This document shows, in pieces, positions 23,189 through 35,034 of a DNA stretch of 64,000 bases. The stretch is from Smallanthus sonchifolius (Eukaryota; Streptophyta; Magnoliopsida; Asterales; Asteraceae): the NCBI GenBank assembly GCA_023525975.1, contig CM042029.1, positions 85,294,849-85,358,848 of the forward strand. The letters are read 5' to 3'. The position numbers and the translations under genes are program-made. The notes under the pieces were generated by a model. It ran no database searches. It was given only the letters and a program-made list of their open reading frames with translations, and was not told where the DNA came from. How positions within the stretch are numbered: the first letter of the stretch is position 1; each line of letters starts with the position of its first letter.

Positions 23189-24600
23189 TAGGCATCGGGT
23201 TGTTTAGGTAAAGTCAGTATGTTTAGAAGGTTAAACCGTTAGAGTCGGGATTTGGTCTGATGTGTATTTAACTAATCAATTCAGATCGGAAGTGACGTTG
23301 TGGGACCTTTGTTTAGGACAACACAGATTAGCTTATCAGGTGAGTTCTAGAAGCCCTCTTTTAAATGTTTTAAATAATGTTTTCGGGCTGGTGTGCATAC
23401 ATACGAAATGATGTTTTACGAAACAATGTTTTACGAAACGATGTTTACGAAACGATGTTTACGAAATGATGCCTATGAAACTATGTTTACGAAATGAAAT
23501 GATTTGGAACGAACGATTTATGGAAAGAAAGTTTTATGAATGGAATGTTTACGAACGAAATGTTTATAAAGAAATGGTTTAAACTGAAGGTAAATGGGTT
23601 TTGAAAATGAATGAAAGGTTTTATGAAAAGGAAAAAAAGGGCAAATGTTTTAAAGAAGTCAATACAAATATAATATGTCGAATGAATGGAATTGACGAAT
23701 GAAGTCTGGGAATGTAATTCCCAGCCTTGTGGTAGATTATGGACAGCGAGCCATAGTTGCCATAAGAACAACACGGGCAGTGTCTTTGTGGCCTGTCAAT
23801 GGTTATGATGTTGTTACAACTGGTAAGGGAGTAACGACGGTTACTCAGGGGTTAACGTGACCCTACGAAGGTTAAATTATGATCCGACGGTGTTATGGCC
23901 GTGAGCCATAGCCATCGATGGAAGTTGTCGGTTTATGGACATGGGAGCTATAGGGGCAACTAAATGAGTATTGTCGGTCATCGTGCAGTTAAGCCTTGGG
24001 GGCAATACAAAAAGGGAATTGACGGAAGGTATTGTATTGTCGGTCTTCGTGCAGTTAAGCCTTAGGGGCAATACAATACTAAATGACGGAACGAATGGTA
24101 ACACAGATTTGGATAATAATGTATGGCTTAAATGGATGTTAAATGTTTTAAACGAACGATTCGTTCAATGGTGTTTATGATGATGTTAAAATGTTTGAAT
24201 GTTTTTAATGATGAACGAAAGGCCCTGTTTTCTTATACATGATGTTAAACCCTAATGAATTATTGAATGATGAATCATTTCTTAAATCGAATGAAAACTT
24301 GAACTCACTAGCGTAGCTGATTTTTTAATATGCACATTCAGGTTAAGGCAGGTATGGACGATGGACGGTGATGCTTGGCAAGCGAGAAGAGTTACCCGGT
24401 TGATCATGAAGACTGGCATCCCGTTATGAGTTGTGTATGTTATGTTTATGTATTTGATAATGTTACGCTTCCGCATGTTTGAACAAGTTTTAATTATGAT
24501 GAATGAATGATTCCGCTGCGTTATTTGATATTCAAGTTTAATAACTGTTTGTGAATGAGTAAATCCAATAAGTGTGGCCTCCCAGGTTTAGGGCCTTACA

Positions 24601-24905
24601 TTGTGGTAAACAAGAATATAAATCTATGAGTTAGGTTTTAAAAAAATTAAGCATATAACCCGTTACTTAAATCCTTCAATAAGATATCTATAGAAATTTA
24701 AAAATAATTTATTAAGAGAAGGAATCATACTAATTAACACGGCTTCTGCCTAAATCATTCCTCACACCGTTGACCCACTTTGCCTTGTTTTTTTTTCTTT
24801 TTAATTTTTGGAAGTACCTGCTCCAAGCCATCGAGGTTTTCATTGAACCGACAATGACGACAAAGGTTTTTGACGTTGATTTTTAATTTTTAATTAAAGA
24901 TTAAA
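24601..24905. other. AT-rich intergenic stretch
   Basis: This directly follows the RE-A 3' LTR. I see nothing coding. The first bases (TTGTG) would be the right target duplication of RE-A, but the left one is outside the window. Confidence 0.5.
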
Positions 24906-24909
24906 AATT

Positions 24910-25215
24910 ACAGGAGTGTTCACCTTTTGTGAGGTTTAGGGACAACGAGTTTGTTGCTGGTTAGGCTGCGCTGAAGACGGAAGCTGCCAAAGTTGCTAAA
25001 CACGAGAAACTTGTTTAGAAAATCCACACGTGTTATCCCTTTTGCATTTGATACATTTGGTTTCCTAACCCCGGAGGCTGTGGAATTACTGAATAGGGTT
25101 CAGTGGGTCATGCTTAGTAATTTTTTGAAAGATTTGATTTTAGTAGTAATAGTTTTGCTATCCTAAAGGAGAGTTGTGGCGCAGCTTGTTGCCCATTTAC
25201 CTGCCCTTTTATTGT
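24910..25215 (+). pseudogene. Decayed coding fragment, unidentified
   Basis: An interrupted frame reads as recognisable protein: first an Ala/Lys/Glu-rich stretch (AALKTEAAKVAKHEK near 24968), then FAFDTFGFLTPEAVELLNRV near 25045, then VVAQLVAHLP near 25177. Stops and shifts separate them. I recall such peptides from many plant genome annotations but cannot name a function. It is probably a repeat-associated gene remnant. Confidence 0.4.
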
Positions 25216-25455
25216 AATAATCTTTTAAATTTAAGTTCATTGTTAAAAAAAAAGATTAACAAAATTTTAATTTTTATTCTATTTCAAATATGTGTGCAAT
25301 TAAATAAAACCAATGGCTTTAGAAAGTCGCCAACGCAATTTTTTAATAGGAATTATTTACGACAATTTGTTAGAGGAAGTACAAATAAGATATTGAAAGA
25401 AATATACGATTTTTTTTAACGGCGAAAGGAAATATAAGTTACTAGTATTAACATT

Positions 25456-26170
25456 CTCTACTATAAAACATATATATTTTCTACAAAAGTTTTAGACAAA
25501 TTACAAACAAAAGAAATTTCTCACAAGTTAGTGACAAATTTCCGACAACAAAAACAAAAAAGTAACTATACGATTTCCTACAATTTTCCTACAAATTTAT
25601 TAAATAAGTTAACTTATTTATTTACTATAATCGTCGGAATATTGTCGGAAATTACCGACGAAAGACTTTTGTCGCTAATTCGTCGGAAAATTAGTCGAGA
25701 CTTTGTCGGAAAAACATTTTCTACGAGGTTTTTTCTAACAAACATTTTTTTGTAGGAAACTTGTCGCTAACGACCAACTCCGACAAATTTTCCACGAAAT
25801 CTCACTACTAAAAAAATGAAAATTTTGCGACAGCAGTTTTTTGGGAAATTTGTCGGAATTGGTTGTTAGCAACAAGTTTCCAATAAAAAAGTGTTTGTTG
25901 GAAAAAATCCCGTAGGAAATGTTTTTTTCGACAAAGTCCCGACTAATTTTCTGACGAATTAGCGACAAAAGCCTTTTGTCGGTAATTTCCAACAATATTC
26001 CGACGATTATAGTAAATAAATAAGTTAACTTATTTAATAAACTTGTCGGAAAATTGTAGAAATCGTATAGTTACTTTTTGTTTTTGTTTTGTCGGAAATT
26101 TGTCGCTAACTTGTAGGAAATTTCTTTTGCCGGAAACTTTTGTGGGAAATATATATGTTTTCTACTAGTG
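25456..26170. mobile_element. Foldback element with CACTA-like ends
   Basis: Two arms of about 340 bp (25456-25795 and about 25845-26170) are inverted copies around a short centre. Both are full of GTCGGAAAT/ATTTCCGAC motifs, which resemble the subterminal repeats of CACTA transposons. The right end on the minus strand reads CACTAGTAGAAAAC, and the centre carries CACTACTAAAAAAATG at 25803. It may be two MITEs tail to tail or one foldback. No transposase is present. Confidence 0.65.
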
Positions 26171-26418
26171 ATAATAGTTAATTATTTACGCAGAAATGAA
26201 CATTCAACATACTTCCGTTGATTCGAGTATAGTCTTCATATACTATTTTTTATAAATCGACTTAAAAAACGTCAATGTATTGTGCGTATAACGTGCGCTA
26301 TTATAATATCGTTTGTGTAATTATTTATATAAGTAGCATGATTATTTATACATGTTGGGTATTTATTTTGCATATTTAGTTATAATTAATGTTTGCGTAA
26401 TTATTTATAGTGTGTAAT
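26171..26418. other. AT-rich spacer
   Basis: Nothing recognisable between the foldback element and the candidate Helitron. Confidence 0.5.
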
Positions 26419-27997
26419 CTATATCAATAAATAAAGGTTTTCATTTTTCACTTGTCACTTTTTCATGTCTTATCACATTGCTTTTTCCATCTCTCTCCTA
26501 ATAAATATGTCTCTATCTTATTAAATAATAATGATATTATAAATATATTATTAAAGAAAAATACTAATTTATATTAAATATGAACATATAATATGAAATC
26601 AAAATATAACTAATTAAAGAAAAATATTAATCCATATTCTAATAAAAAAACTAAGTCTTTTACCACTTGTCATCACCATATACATCCTCACAACTTTTTT
26701 CCCCCAAAACCATATTTACATCCATTATTCAATATTTTCATATTTTCTTTAACTTTTTTAAAAAATTACATAAATAAACATTTTACCAAATTAATTAATC
26801 ATTATTACCATTGACTAAAATTTATTTTTAAATTATCATCAAAAGTGAAAATTAAAAAAAAAATCAAGAATTAAAAAATAGGATATTTGAAAAAGACTAC
26901 TTTTGTACTTAAATAAATATGTGTTAAAATAAAGTTTACTAACATTTAATTAGTAGTTTTTTAATTAAGTTTAATTTTTATAATTTTTTTTTATTAAAAA
27001 TTTAATAGTTAGTTTTTAATTAAAATTAAGAAGCTTATAAATATTTATTTTTAAAAGTGTATTATATTTTAAAACTTATTTTTTTTAAATGACGAGATTT
27101 TTTTTAAATATGTTTGGCTTAAGTTTTAATTTATTAGTTTTAATTTTTTTCATATTTAATTTTTGAATTTAAAAATTAAATTGTGTCGATATATTAATGA
27201 GTGCGATTTTTAAATTTTGGAGTTTAAAAGTTTGAATTTAAAAGACGATATATTGTTGAAAGTTTTTTATTTTAAATGAGAGATTAGATATTAAAGATTT
27301 AGCGAGATTTTCCGTATAAAATACGAAATTTAAAAAAAAGTAACTTAATTTTGATACGTAAATTTAATTACAACTTAAGCATTTGTAAATATGTTACAAC
27401 ATTAAGGTTGAAGTTTATATAAAAAGGCTAGAGTTCAAGAAACTAATAAAATGGATTAACAATGTATTCAAGGAAATCGTTGACCAATTTTATTATCTTC
27501 GATTTCTTTGACTCCCTACTGACTTCAATCAGGTTCGCATCGTTTGTGCCTTATTTTTTGAACGGTTTTAACTATTTGGTGGTTTCAGTCATTGAGGAAA
27601 ATAAACTATATTCTTTGTTGCATTTAGTGGGTGTTATACATTGAAAAGTTACCAATATCACGTCAAATGTTGTATACAATGAAGTATTTTCAAATTTGTA
27701 AATCATCATTGTAAGTTTTCATTTGACATGTAATTTATAGTATTGTAAAAATACACCACTTATAAAATGTATTTTCATATAATCTTAACATTTAACAAAA
27801 TAAAAAAATTACCAATACAATATAAAATTTACATAAAAAGAGGTGTTAGTTAAAGCTAATTTGTTATATACACACATTTTCACTTCATATATCTCAACAT
27901 GATCGTAATAGTCTGACAAGTTAGGACGTATTTATAAGTTTATAAGTTATATGGTTTTTAATATACAACACGTGTAATACACGAGATTATAGCCTAG
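26419..27997 (+). mobile_element. Candidate non-autonomous Helitron, 1.58 kb
   Basis: It begins TC after an A (26418) and ends CTAG before a T (27998), as Helitrons do. A hairpin CGTGT-AAT-ACACG lies at 27971-27983, ten bases before the CTAG. The interior is very AT-rich and noncoding; the open frame at 27462-27644 has no recognisable product. A second element (60642-61025) shares AATAAATAAAGGTTTT near its start and the same hairpin near its end, which supports a family. Confidence 0.55.
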
Positions 27998-28151
27998 TTA
28001 TATAATATATATGTATGTGATTACGGCGTAGATAGATTTACCCTCGCCCCTTGGACACGTGTTGGCGTGTTACATCTGGACAACTTCATATAATTTGTAC
28101 GTTAAAATGATCTCCACATAATATTAACTATATATATTAATACTAATATAC

Positions 28152-28156
<5 letters not shown>

Positions 28157-28185
<29 letters not shown>
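28157..28185. repeat. (TA)n microsatellite
   Basis: A TA run followed by CATCTAG. A second run lies at 28854-28880. Confidence 0.85.
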
Positions 28186-28265
28186 CATCTAGTTATTGTA
28201 CAAAGGGTTTTTAGTGTACGAGGGCACCAACATGCGACACATGTTCAGTGGACGAGGAGTAAATG

Positions 28266-28530
28266 CGTCCGTGTCATAATAATAACACATGTTTTATAAA
28301 TAATTATGCATTTTTATAATAACACGTATTTAAAATGATAATGACGCATGTTTTGTAATAACACATGACTATAATCACGTATGTTTTATAGTAAGACATG
28401 ATCATAATCATGCATGATATACGAATAGTTTATAATAACGTATGATCATAATCGTGCATGTTATACACATAAGCACGCATGTTTTATAATAACGCATGAC
28501 CATAATCACGAATATTATACGCACAACACA
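28266..28530. repeat. Degenerate minisatellite of ATAACGCATG/ATAATCACGCATG type
   Basis: About seven irregular copies of a 30-40 base unit combining ATAATAACGCATG, ACCATAATCACG and CATGTTTTATA. Copies differ at many sites, so the array is old. Nothing coding lies here or in 28531-29160. Confidence 0.65.
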
Positions 28531-28849
28531 TAGACATTTTTTTTAAAGTAACTTTTGTAAAATAAAAGTATAGCAAGACTATAATCAAATTAAATCGAAA
28601 AAATGCTTAATTTTATGGTGTAATTTTTTTTAAATGATGTCGTATAAAAAGTTGTACGTGTTTCAAAAAAATAGAGAAATATGAAAAAAAAAAGTCAACA
28701 AATGCATGTTATCTCAGTTTTACCGTTTCAGACGTTTTTCAGATTGAAAAACAAACTAACTATCTACACCCTTAATATTAACCTTTGAAATTTCTAAATG
28801 AAAGATCCATAACCATAACAATCTTTTATATTTAAAACCTTTTATCTTA

Positions 28850-28880
<31 letters not shown>

Positions 28881-29166
28881 CTATATTATGTGCGGATTTA
28901 TTTTTAGCATCAACACAAAAACCATTTTTATCAAACAATTGGCATGTACAAGTTGGGGACACCCCAGTATTATTTTTAAAAAGTCCAAAGGAATAATTAG
29001 TCGTTATAGAAATACTTCAAAAGTCATCTACAAGAGGTAATGTTTATTCCAATGTTTGGTACAAGTTGATATTTTTAAAATCATAATTTAATTTATAATA
29101 AAAGGTTACAAAGTAAATACGATATATTATATATACTTGTCCTTTTATATTTCAAGATAATTGAAA

Positions 29167-29200
29167 CTAGGTGGTTATACTCGTGCTTCGCGACGGGTGT
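29167..29200 (-). mobile_element. Possible Helitron 3' end (minus strand)
   Basis: On the minus strand an imperfect hairpin (CCCGTCGCGAAGCACGAG) is followed by TATAACCAC, CTAG and T. This matches the pattern of a Helitron terminus. The 5' end to the right was not found. Confidence 0.35.
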
Positions 29201-29584
29201 TAGGTCAATCGTTAATAAAATTTAAATGAAAACCTACGCGCAACGATAAAAATAATGTCATAAAAAAGAAACATAAAACTAAATAATAGGAAAGGAAAAA
29301 AAATATAAATATTACTGGTTCGGGTCATCGGATACTATAAAACCGAATATAGAAACCGGTTTCGATAATAACAATACCAGCAATGATATTATTCGTTCAT
29401 AATAGGTTCGGCTCGTCATGGTACTACAACGGTAACGACACTCGCTATAGGCTACGATATCAAAAGAAAAACTCGATTTTAAATACAACTTCGTTTAAAA
29501 AAAATTATCGAAATGTTGACAAAAAAAAACTAAAAGCAGACGCGCGGTCCGTTTTTTGAAAAAGGTAATGAATGAAAGTTATTG

Positions 29585-29825
29585 AATGAAAATAAAATTA
29601 TTAGAAAATGAAACGAGTTTATAACGTATATTATATATATTATAAGCGGTGAAAATGAAAATATATATAAATTATGTGACGAAAATTGAAAACATGAAAA
29701 GTATAACGAAAATAAAATTATTAGAAAATGAAACGAGTTTAAAATGTATGTTATATATATTATAAGGGGTGAAAATGAAAATATATAAAACTTATGTGGA
29801 GAAAATTAAAAACAATGAAAAGTAT
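29585..29825. repeat. Direct duplication of about 120 bp
   Basis: Two adjacent copies (about 29590-29705 and 29709-29825) share AATAAAATTATTAGAAAATG and GAAACGAGTTTA, with about ten differences. The open frame at 29769-29972 crosses the second copy and looks incidental. Confidence 0.75.
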
Positions 29826-30119
29826 CCTATTTATAAGCGTTCTATTTTAATCTATATTGTAATGGTTCTCTTATTGGAACTTGAGCTGACGAGATTATTA
29901 TTTTTATTTTCTAAAAAAAAAAGAAATCTTAATCAAACTTGTAAAACTGAATATTTTTATGTTTTAAAGTAAATTTCAATTTAACATTTTTGTTAGTTTT
30001 AATCATACTAAATAAACAAGGTGATAATTAAGGAATTAAAGTCTTCCATATAGGAACATGTCTCCATACGAAGTTACAAAGTTTGTACTCGTGCCTTCTT
30101 TTGTTCATAACCTCCTTCG

Positions 30120-30215
30120 CTCTTATTTTATTCTAAGGTAAATGGAGTCAGAGGAGAAGTCCTCACCAAAATAGTACGGGTTCAAGTCTCATAAAATAGA
30201 CAATATGTGAATTTT
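30120..30215 (+). repeat. Possible tRNA-derived SINE remnant
   Basis: CGGGTTCAAGTCTC near 30177 resembles an RNA polymerase III B box, and AATGGAGTCAGAGGAG upstream is a weak A box. No poly-A tail or target duplication was found. The rest of 29826-30507 is AT-rich with nothing else seen. Confidence 0.3.
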
Positions 30216-30504
30216 AGGGGTGTGTACGTGTTTGTGTTCGCTGTTCAAAGAAAAATTTAAGATAATAAACTGATTAATTTAATCAACTTCTTACAAAAGT
30301 GTTTACAGATATAAAGATAGTATAGTATGAGACATAATATCTACTTAAAAGTACAATTTCATATTTATTAAACCGATTTTTTTTACAAAAAGTTTCTAAA
30401 TTTGGCTGAAAAGTTAGATAAATGGAGAATAAAGAATGATCAAATTTCCAAAGTGCATCTTTGTGTACATAAACATACCTACTATTTATTTGTAAAAGAA
30501 ATAA

Positions 30505-30539
<35 letters not shown>

Positions 30540-30541
<2 letters not shown>

Positions 30542-32047
30542 AAAAGTTTCAGGTAAAAGCGATTCTAATTCTAAGAAGTTTGAGAAGTGTTTAGAGCCAT
30601 TAGATCAAATTATAAAAAAAGATTTAATAGTTGAGATTAAATTGTACAAGAAAAAGTTGTTGGAAGGGTATTTTAATCTTGACCAATTTTGTTGACTTTT
30701 ATCAAGTTTCCCCCATTTTTTTTAAACGTTCATAACTTTTACATACGACATTATTTAAAAAAAAATTAAACCATAAAAACGAGTGTTTTTTTATCTATAA
30801 AATGAGTAGTGTCGTTATATACAAAAACGAAAAAAAAAATTACGTTTTCTAGCTCATTGTGTAATTTGTCAGGTCATTGTGTAATATCAGGTCTGGTCAT
30901 TGTGTAATATCAGGTCTGGTCATTGTGTAATGTCAGGTCTGGACATTGTGTCAAATGTTTTTCATCATTGTGTTATATATACTCATTATTGTGTAATTTG
31001 TTTTCCAGCTCATTGTGTAATTTGTTCATTATTGTGTAATTCGCTCAAATTTGTCAGGTCATTCTGTAATGTCAGGTCTGGTTATTGTGTAATATGCTCA
31101 TTTTGTCAAATATTTTTTATCATTGTGTTATATGTATTCATCATTGTGTTTTACATTTTCCAACTCATTGTGTAATTTGATCATTATATCAAATATTTTT
31201 TTCATTATTATGTTATATGTACTCATCATTGTGTTTTACGTTTTCTAGCTCATTGTGTAATTTGTCAGGTCATTGTGTAATATAAGTTCATTGTGTAATA
31301 TCAGGTCTGCTCATTGTGTAATATCAGGTCCGGTAATTATGTAATGTCAGGTCTGCTCATTGTGCCAAATGTTTTTCATCATTATGTTATATGTATTAAT
31401 CATTTTGTCAAATATTTATCATCATTGTGTTATATGTACTCATCATTGTGTTTTACGTTTTCCACCTCATTGTGTAATTTGCTCATTATTGTGTAATTCA
31501 CACAAATATGTCAGGTCATTGTGTAATTTGCTCATTGTTTAATATGTTTTTTTGTCAAATATTTTGCATCATTGTGTTATATGTATTCATCATTGTGTTT
31601 TACGTTTTTCAGCTCATTGTGTAATTCGCTTATTATGTTAAGTCATTGTGTAATATAAGGTCTGGTCATTGTGTAATTTGCTCATTGTGTAATATGCTCA
31701 TTTTGTTAAATATTTTTCATCATTGTGTTAGATGTATTCATCATTGTGTTTTACGTTTTCTAGCTCATTGTGTAATTTGCTCATTATTGTGTAATTCGCT
31801 CAAATATATCAGGTCATTGTGTAATGTAAGGTCTGGTAATTATGTAATTTGCTAATTGTGTAATATCAGTTCATTATGTAATATCAGGTCTGGTCATTGT
31901 GTAATATCAGACCTTATATTACATAATGACCTAGTATATTACACAATGACCATTATACACCCTATTTAAAAACAATAAAAAGACACATGTCAAGCCAAGA
32001 ATTCTTCTTACCCTTCTTTTTTTTAAAACCCTTTTTACCATAACCTA

Positions 32048-32051
<4 letters not shown>
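30540..32051 (+). mobile_element. TA-flanked element E1 with TCATTGTGTAAT array
   Basis: It starts at the edge of a (TA)n run (30508-30539) with GGAAAAGTTTCAGGTAAAAG and ends AACCTAACCC at the next (TA)n run (32052-32111). The reverse of the right end (GGGTTAGGTTATGGTAAAAAG) is an imperfect inverted match to the left end. The interior 30850-31960 holds dozens of CATTGTGTAAT-type units, turning to the opposite orientation after about 31905. E2 (38087-39218) is an inverted relative. The open frames within 30900-31855 are repeat translations, not genes. Confidence 0.7.
30850..31960. repeat. TCATTGTGTAAT minisatellite
   Basis: An irregular array of units built on CATTGTGTAAT plus variable pieces such as ATCAGGTCTGGT, TTGCT and TTACGTTTTC. 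Spacing ranges from about 15 to 40 bases. From about 31905 the units are reversed (ATTACACAATGACC). Confidence 0.9.

Positions 32052-32111
<60 letters not shown>
32052..32111. repeat. (TA)n microsatellite between E1 and E3
   Basis: A pure TA run of about 60 bp separating the right end of E1 from the left end of E3. Confidence 0.95.
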
Positions 32112-32112
<1 letters not shown>

Positions 32113-32114
<2 letters not shown>

Positions 32115-35016
32115 GAGGGATCAAGAGAAAACCACAAACTTTGACGAAAACCGAGAAAACCACTATAAGCCAATCAAATAATTTATAGATTTTTTTTTAA
32201 TTTATTTCTAAGTGTATTAATATAATATTACACAATTTATCAAAAAATAATTTTATGTATTGTGTTTTATGTATACGTAATCGCATTTGTTTTGTTTTCT
32301 GTTCACGTATACGTAACACTATGTGTTACGTATACAATGACCAGACCAGACCTGACACTACACAATGACCAGACCAGATCTGAGATTACATAATGACTAG
32401 ACCAGATATTACATAATAACCTGACATATTACACAATGACCATTATAAAAGGACACATGTCAAACCCACAATCCTTCTTATTTTTAAAACCCTTTTTATC
32501 ATAACCTGTAACATCCCAAAAATCCCTAAGTTAATGGGTCGAATTAATGGACATCATGCGCCTCTTTTAAATGAGATGGTTAACGTGGATTGTTATGTAA
32601 AACTTTATTTAGCCGAACGTAGAGGACTCAGTTAGCCACAAAGGGAACCCGGGGACTTGAGTGTAAACTTTAACGATTTAAAAGCAACCTAAACTCAAAC
32701 CCTAGGGTCATTCGACCCTAGGAGCAAACGACGGCAGCAGGAGGGGCGGAGAAGAGAGGGACGTCGGACGCCGACGGTTTTGCAACAGCCTCGTACGAGA
32801 AACTTCATATTTTTCGCAAAGGTAAATACTCGTCTAATCTCTTTACACCTTTATTTGTATGTTTTGCGTGGAACCCGATTAGGATTTGGGAGTTTGGTCT
32901 CGGCCGACAATAAGAACGGGAAAAAAGGAATGACCGACTGTGGTGAGGTTCACGGGGGGGAAAGAGGACGGAGCTGAGGGTAGCGGTGGAGTAGTTGGGT
33001 CGGGGACGGAGGCATCGGGGTGGTGTGACAGGCCGTAGACACCCGTAAGGGGACTGGTGGTTGATTGCCGGAGAATAGGGAGTGAGGGGTGATGGAGCCG
33101 GCTGCTGCGACAGTCGTGGTGGCGACGCACAAGGCGGGTGACGGTTCCGGCTGTCGTTGGACGTAACTTTGAAGATAGTATAAAGGGAGGATGGTGCATA
33201 TGACGGTGGACGATGGCGATCACAGTGGTGGCCGTGTTGGTGGTGCTCGACGAAGATAATGCACCGGTGACAACCTTGGTGGAACGCGACGGGAGCCGGA
33301 GACTGATTCGGTGATGTTGAAGCACAAAGATGGTGCATGGTGGTGCGAGGTGGAAGAGACGGAAGGCGGAATCAGGAACCGTTTAGGGTTTTACCGTATT
33401 AGGTTTCTTTTCATGGCATGGCTTATGTGCATGCATGGAATCAGGTTCAAGTATTCAAATTCTAACGGGTCAGGAACGGTCAGACCCGTGAACCCGTGGG
33501 GCAAGGGTTCGATGGTTCAAGAGACAAGTGGTTGAGACTGGGTGCGAGCTTTATATTTTTATATACGTTATTCGACGTACGCTTTGATCGTATTCTGATC
33601 ATGTGATTGGACGTTTGACAAGTCTAGGTTTCGTACGTGGACAGATAGGTGGCATAGCAGGGACTGGGACTTAGCATAACTGGGTGAGTTTCTAATCCCC
33701 TACTTTTAAATGTTTTACTATTTTGGGGCAATCGTATATACTTTCAAGAGATGTTAATATATTTAATCATGTTAAGGGTTTCGGGTTCTAATCCGATGGG
33801 TTTTGATATAAAATGATTATTAAGGAGTCATAGGGTCAATGGTGTGTTCTTAGGCAAACGTGAGCTAAAGATACGAGTTAATAATGTATGACGTGTTGGG
33901 GGTTGGACAAGGAGAGTCAGTCTTTAAGCTAGAGGCTTATGATAGCATGTGGGATAAATATTGTCCTAACGCTATGTGTGAGGTATAGGTGTGGTTAACA
34001 AGTCATATAAGTGTAGTATGATATTATATGTTTATATTTGTGTTGTATATTTGGTATCGTTGTCCTCGTGGCACGGTGGGTATTGTGTTTGCATCGCTGT
34101 CATTATGACACGACAAACGGGATTGTGAAGGACGAGGTCCTTCGGGAAGTCACCAATGGTGACATTTATTTAACAGGTTAATGATGAGCTCGGGGTGTGT
34201 TAGTGCCCTGACGAGGGTAACCCTGACGAGGATGCAGTGATGAGGTATGTGTTTATGTGTATATTTATATATGTGTGGAATTACATTCAAACGTTGAGTT
34301 ATATTTATTATGCATGTGATGTTTTTAAGGTGGTAATGCTAATGTGATGTATAAATGTTAATATTGTGGTATATAGAGATAGACTGACCGTGATGTCAGG
34401 ATTGTGATGTGACGTGTACAACTGTTGTGTCAGTAAAAGGTAAGGGCCTCGATTACGGTCGGGTAAGTTGAGGTCTAGGGCTTTGATGATGGGATTTAGT
34501 GTGGAGTTAATACGTGTATTAGATTAGGAGTTATTAGTGTAGCCAGTCGATCTATGTCGATGGGAATGCATGACTATTATTATTACTATTATGGGGCGAG
34601 TTTTGGGTAATGAATAATTATGTGATACCTGGTGATGCAGGGGCGAGGTATTTGTTAGAAAACGGGTAAACTACTTTGGAAGGACCGTGGGTCCTGAGTA
34701 AACCTTAAATAACTGTGACGAGTTGGTTTTTAAATAAATTAAACTATTAGAACTCACTCAGCGGAGCTGACTTTGTGTGTACGTTAGATTGTTTTGTAGG
34801 TGAGCTTGTGTTGACGTATCTTGGCTTGAGGGCGGTGCTACTCGGATTGGTACGCAGGCGTTCATGAGGTATATTTAATCACATTAAATGCTAATAAATG
34901 ATTTTAGAAAGACATCCGTTGTAGTGCGACTAATAATAAATAAGTTTTAAAGAGAATGACCCATTATGAGAATCAACTGTAAGATGCTCGGGTCAGAGTC
35001 TTACATAACCTAACCC
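32113..35016 (+). mobile_element. TA-flanked element E3, split by a solo LTR
   Basis: The left end (GGGAGGGATCAAGAGAAAACC) matches the reversed right end of F2 (39582-39866) and shares the internal stretch around ACGTAACACTATG with it. From about 32336 the sequence switches to reversed CATTGTGTAAT units and then to the E1-type right end (CTTTTTATCATAACC). A solo LTR interrupts it at 32507-35005, and it finishes TAACCTAACCC at a (TA)n run. It therefore looks like a mosaic of two families. Confidence 0.6.
32507..35005 (+). mobile_element. Solo LTR, family X
   Basis: This is 2499 bp, starts TGTAACATCCC, ends GGTCAGAGTCTTACA and is flanked by a perfect 5-bp duplication TAACC (32502-32506 and 35006-35010). 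No internal domain is present. It is related to the RE-C LTRs (44261-46829, 50017-50815) and to the inverted piece 41453-42262. All but the truncated copy share the region with GAAGGACGAGGTCCTT followed by a GTCACC/GGTGAC-type stem. GC-rich open frames at 32805-33535 are on both strands and look incidental. Confidence 0.85.
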
Positions 35017-35034
35017 TATATATATATATATATA

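Larger units (their letters stand above)
1..24600 (+). mobile_element. RE-A, degenerate Ty3/gypsy chromovirus, interrupted by nested insertions
   Basis: The element runs left to right: leader, gag, protease, reverse transcriptase, RNase H, integrase, chromodomain, polypurine tract and 3' LTR. Its parts are 1-2829, 10777-12450 and 22327-24600, and the intervening DNA is later insertions. The chromodomain after integrase and the LTR start TGTAACATCCC fit the Tekay/Del-type chromovirus group (family knowledge; clade inferred). The 5' LTR and primer binding site lie outside the window. Four nonsense codons and two frameshifts make it non-functional, and it is older than the elements inside it. 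Confidence 0.92.
22570..24600 (+). repeat. RE-A 3' LTR
   Basis: This is 2031 bp, starting TGTAACATCCC and ending GGGCCTTACA. A TATA box (CTATAAATAG, 22704-22713) lies only about 135 bp from the start, so nearly 1.9 kb would be R-U5. It contains a four-unit hairpin array (23071-23188), a repeat of ACGAAACGATGTTT type (about 23400-23500), and two copies of a 41-bp unit with GTATTG/CAATAC ends (about 23966-24080). The start clearly resembles the RE-B LTR; the interior does not. Confidence 0.88.

Noticed and set aside
32805..33535. Several overlapping GC-rich open frames on both strands
   Set aside because: They lie in a solo LTR, overlap on opposite strands and are Pro/Ser/His-rich, as expected from composition.
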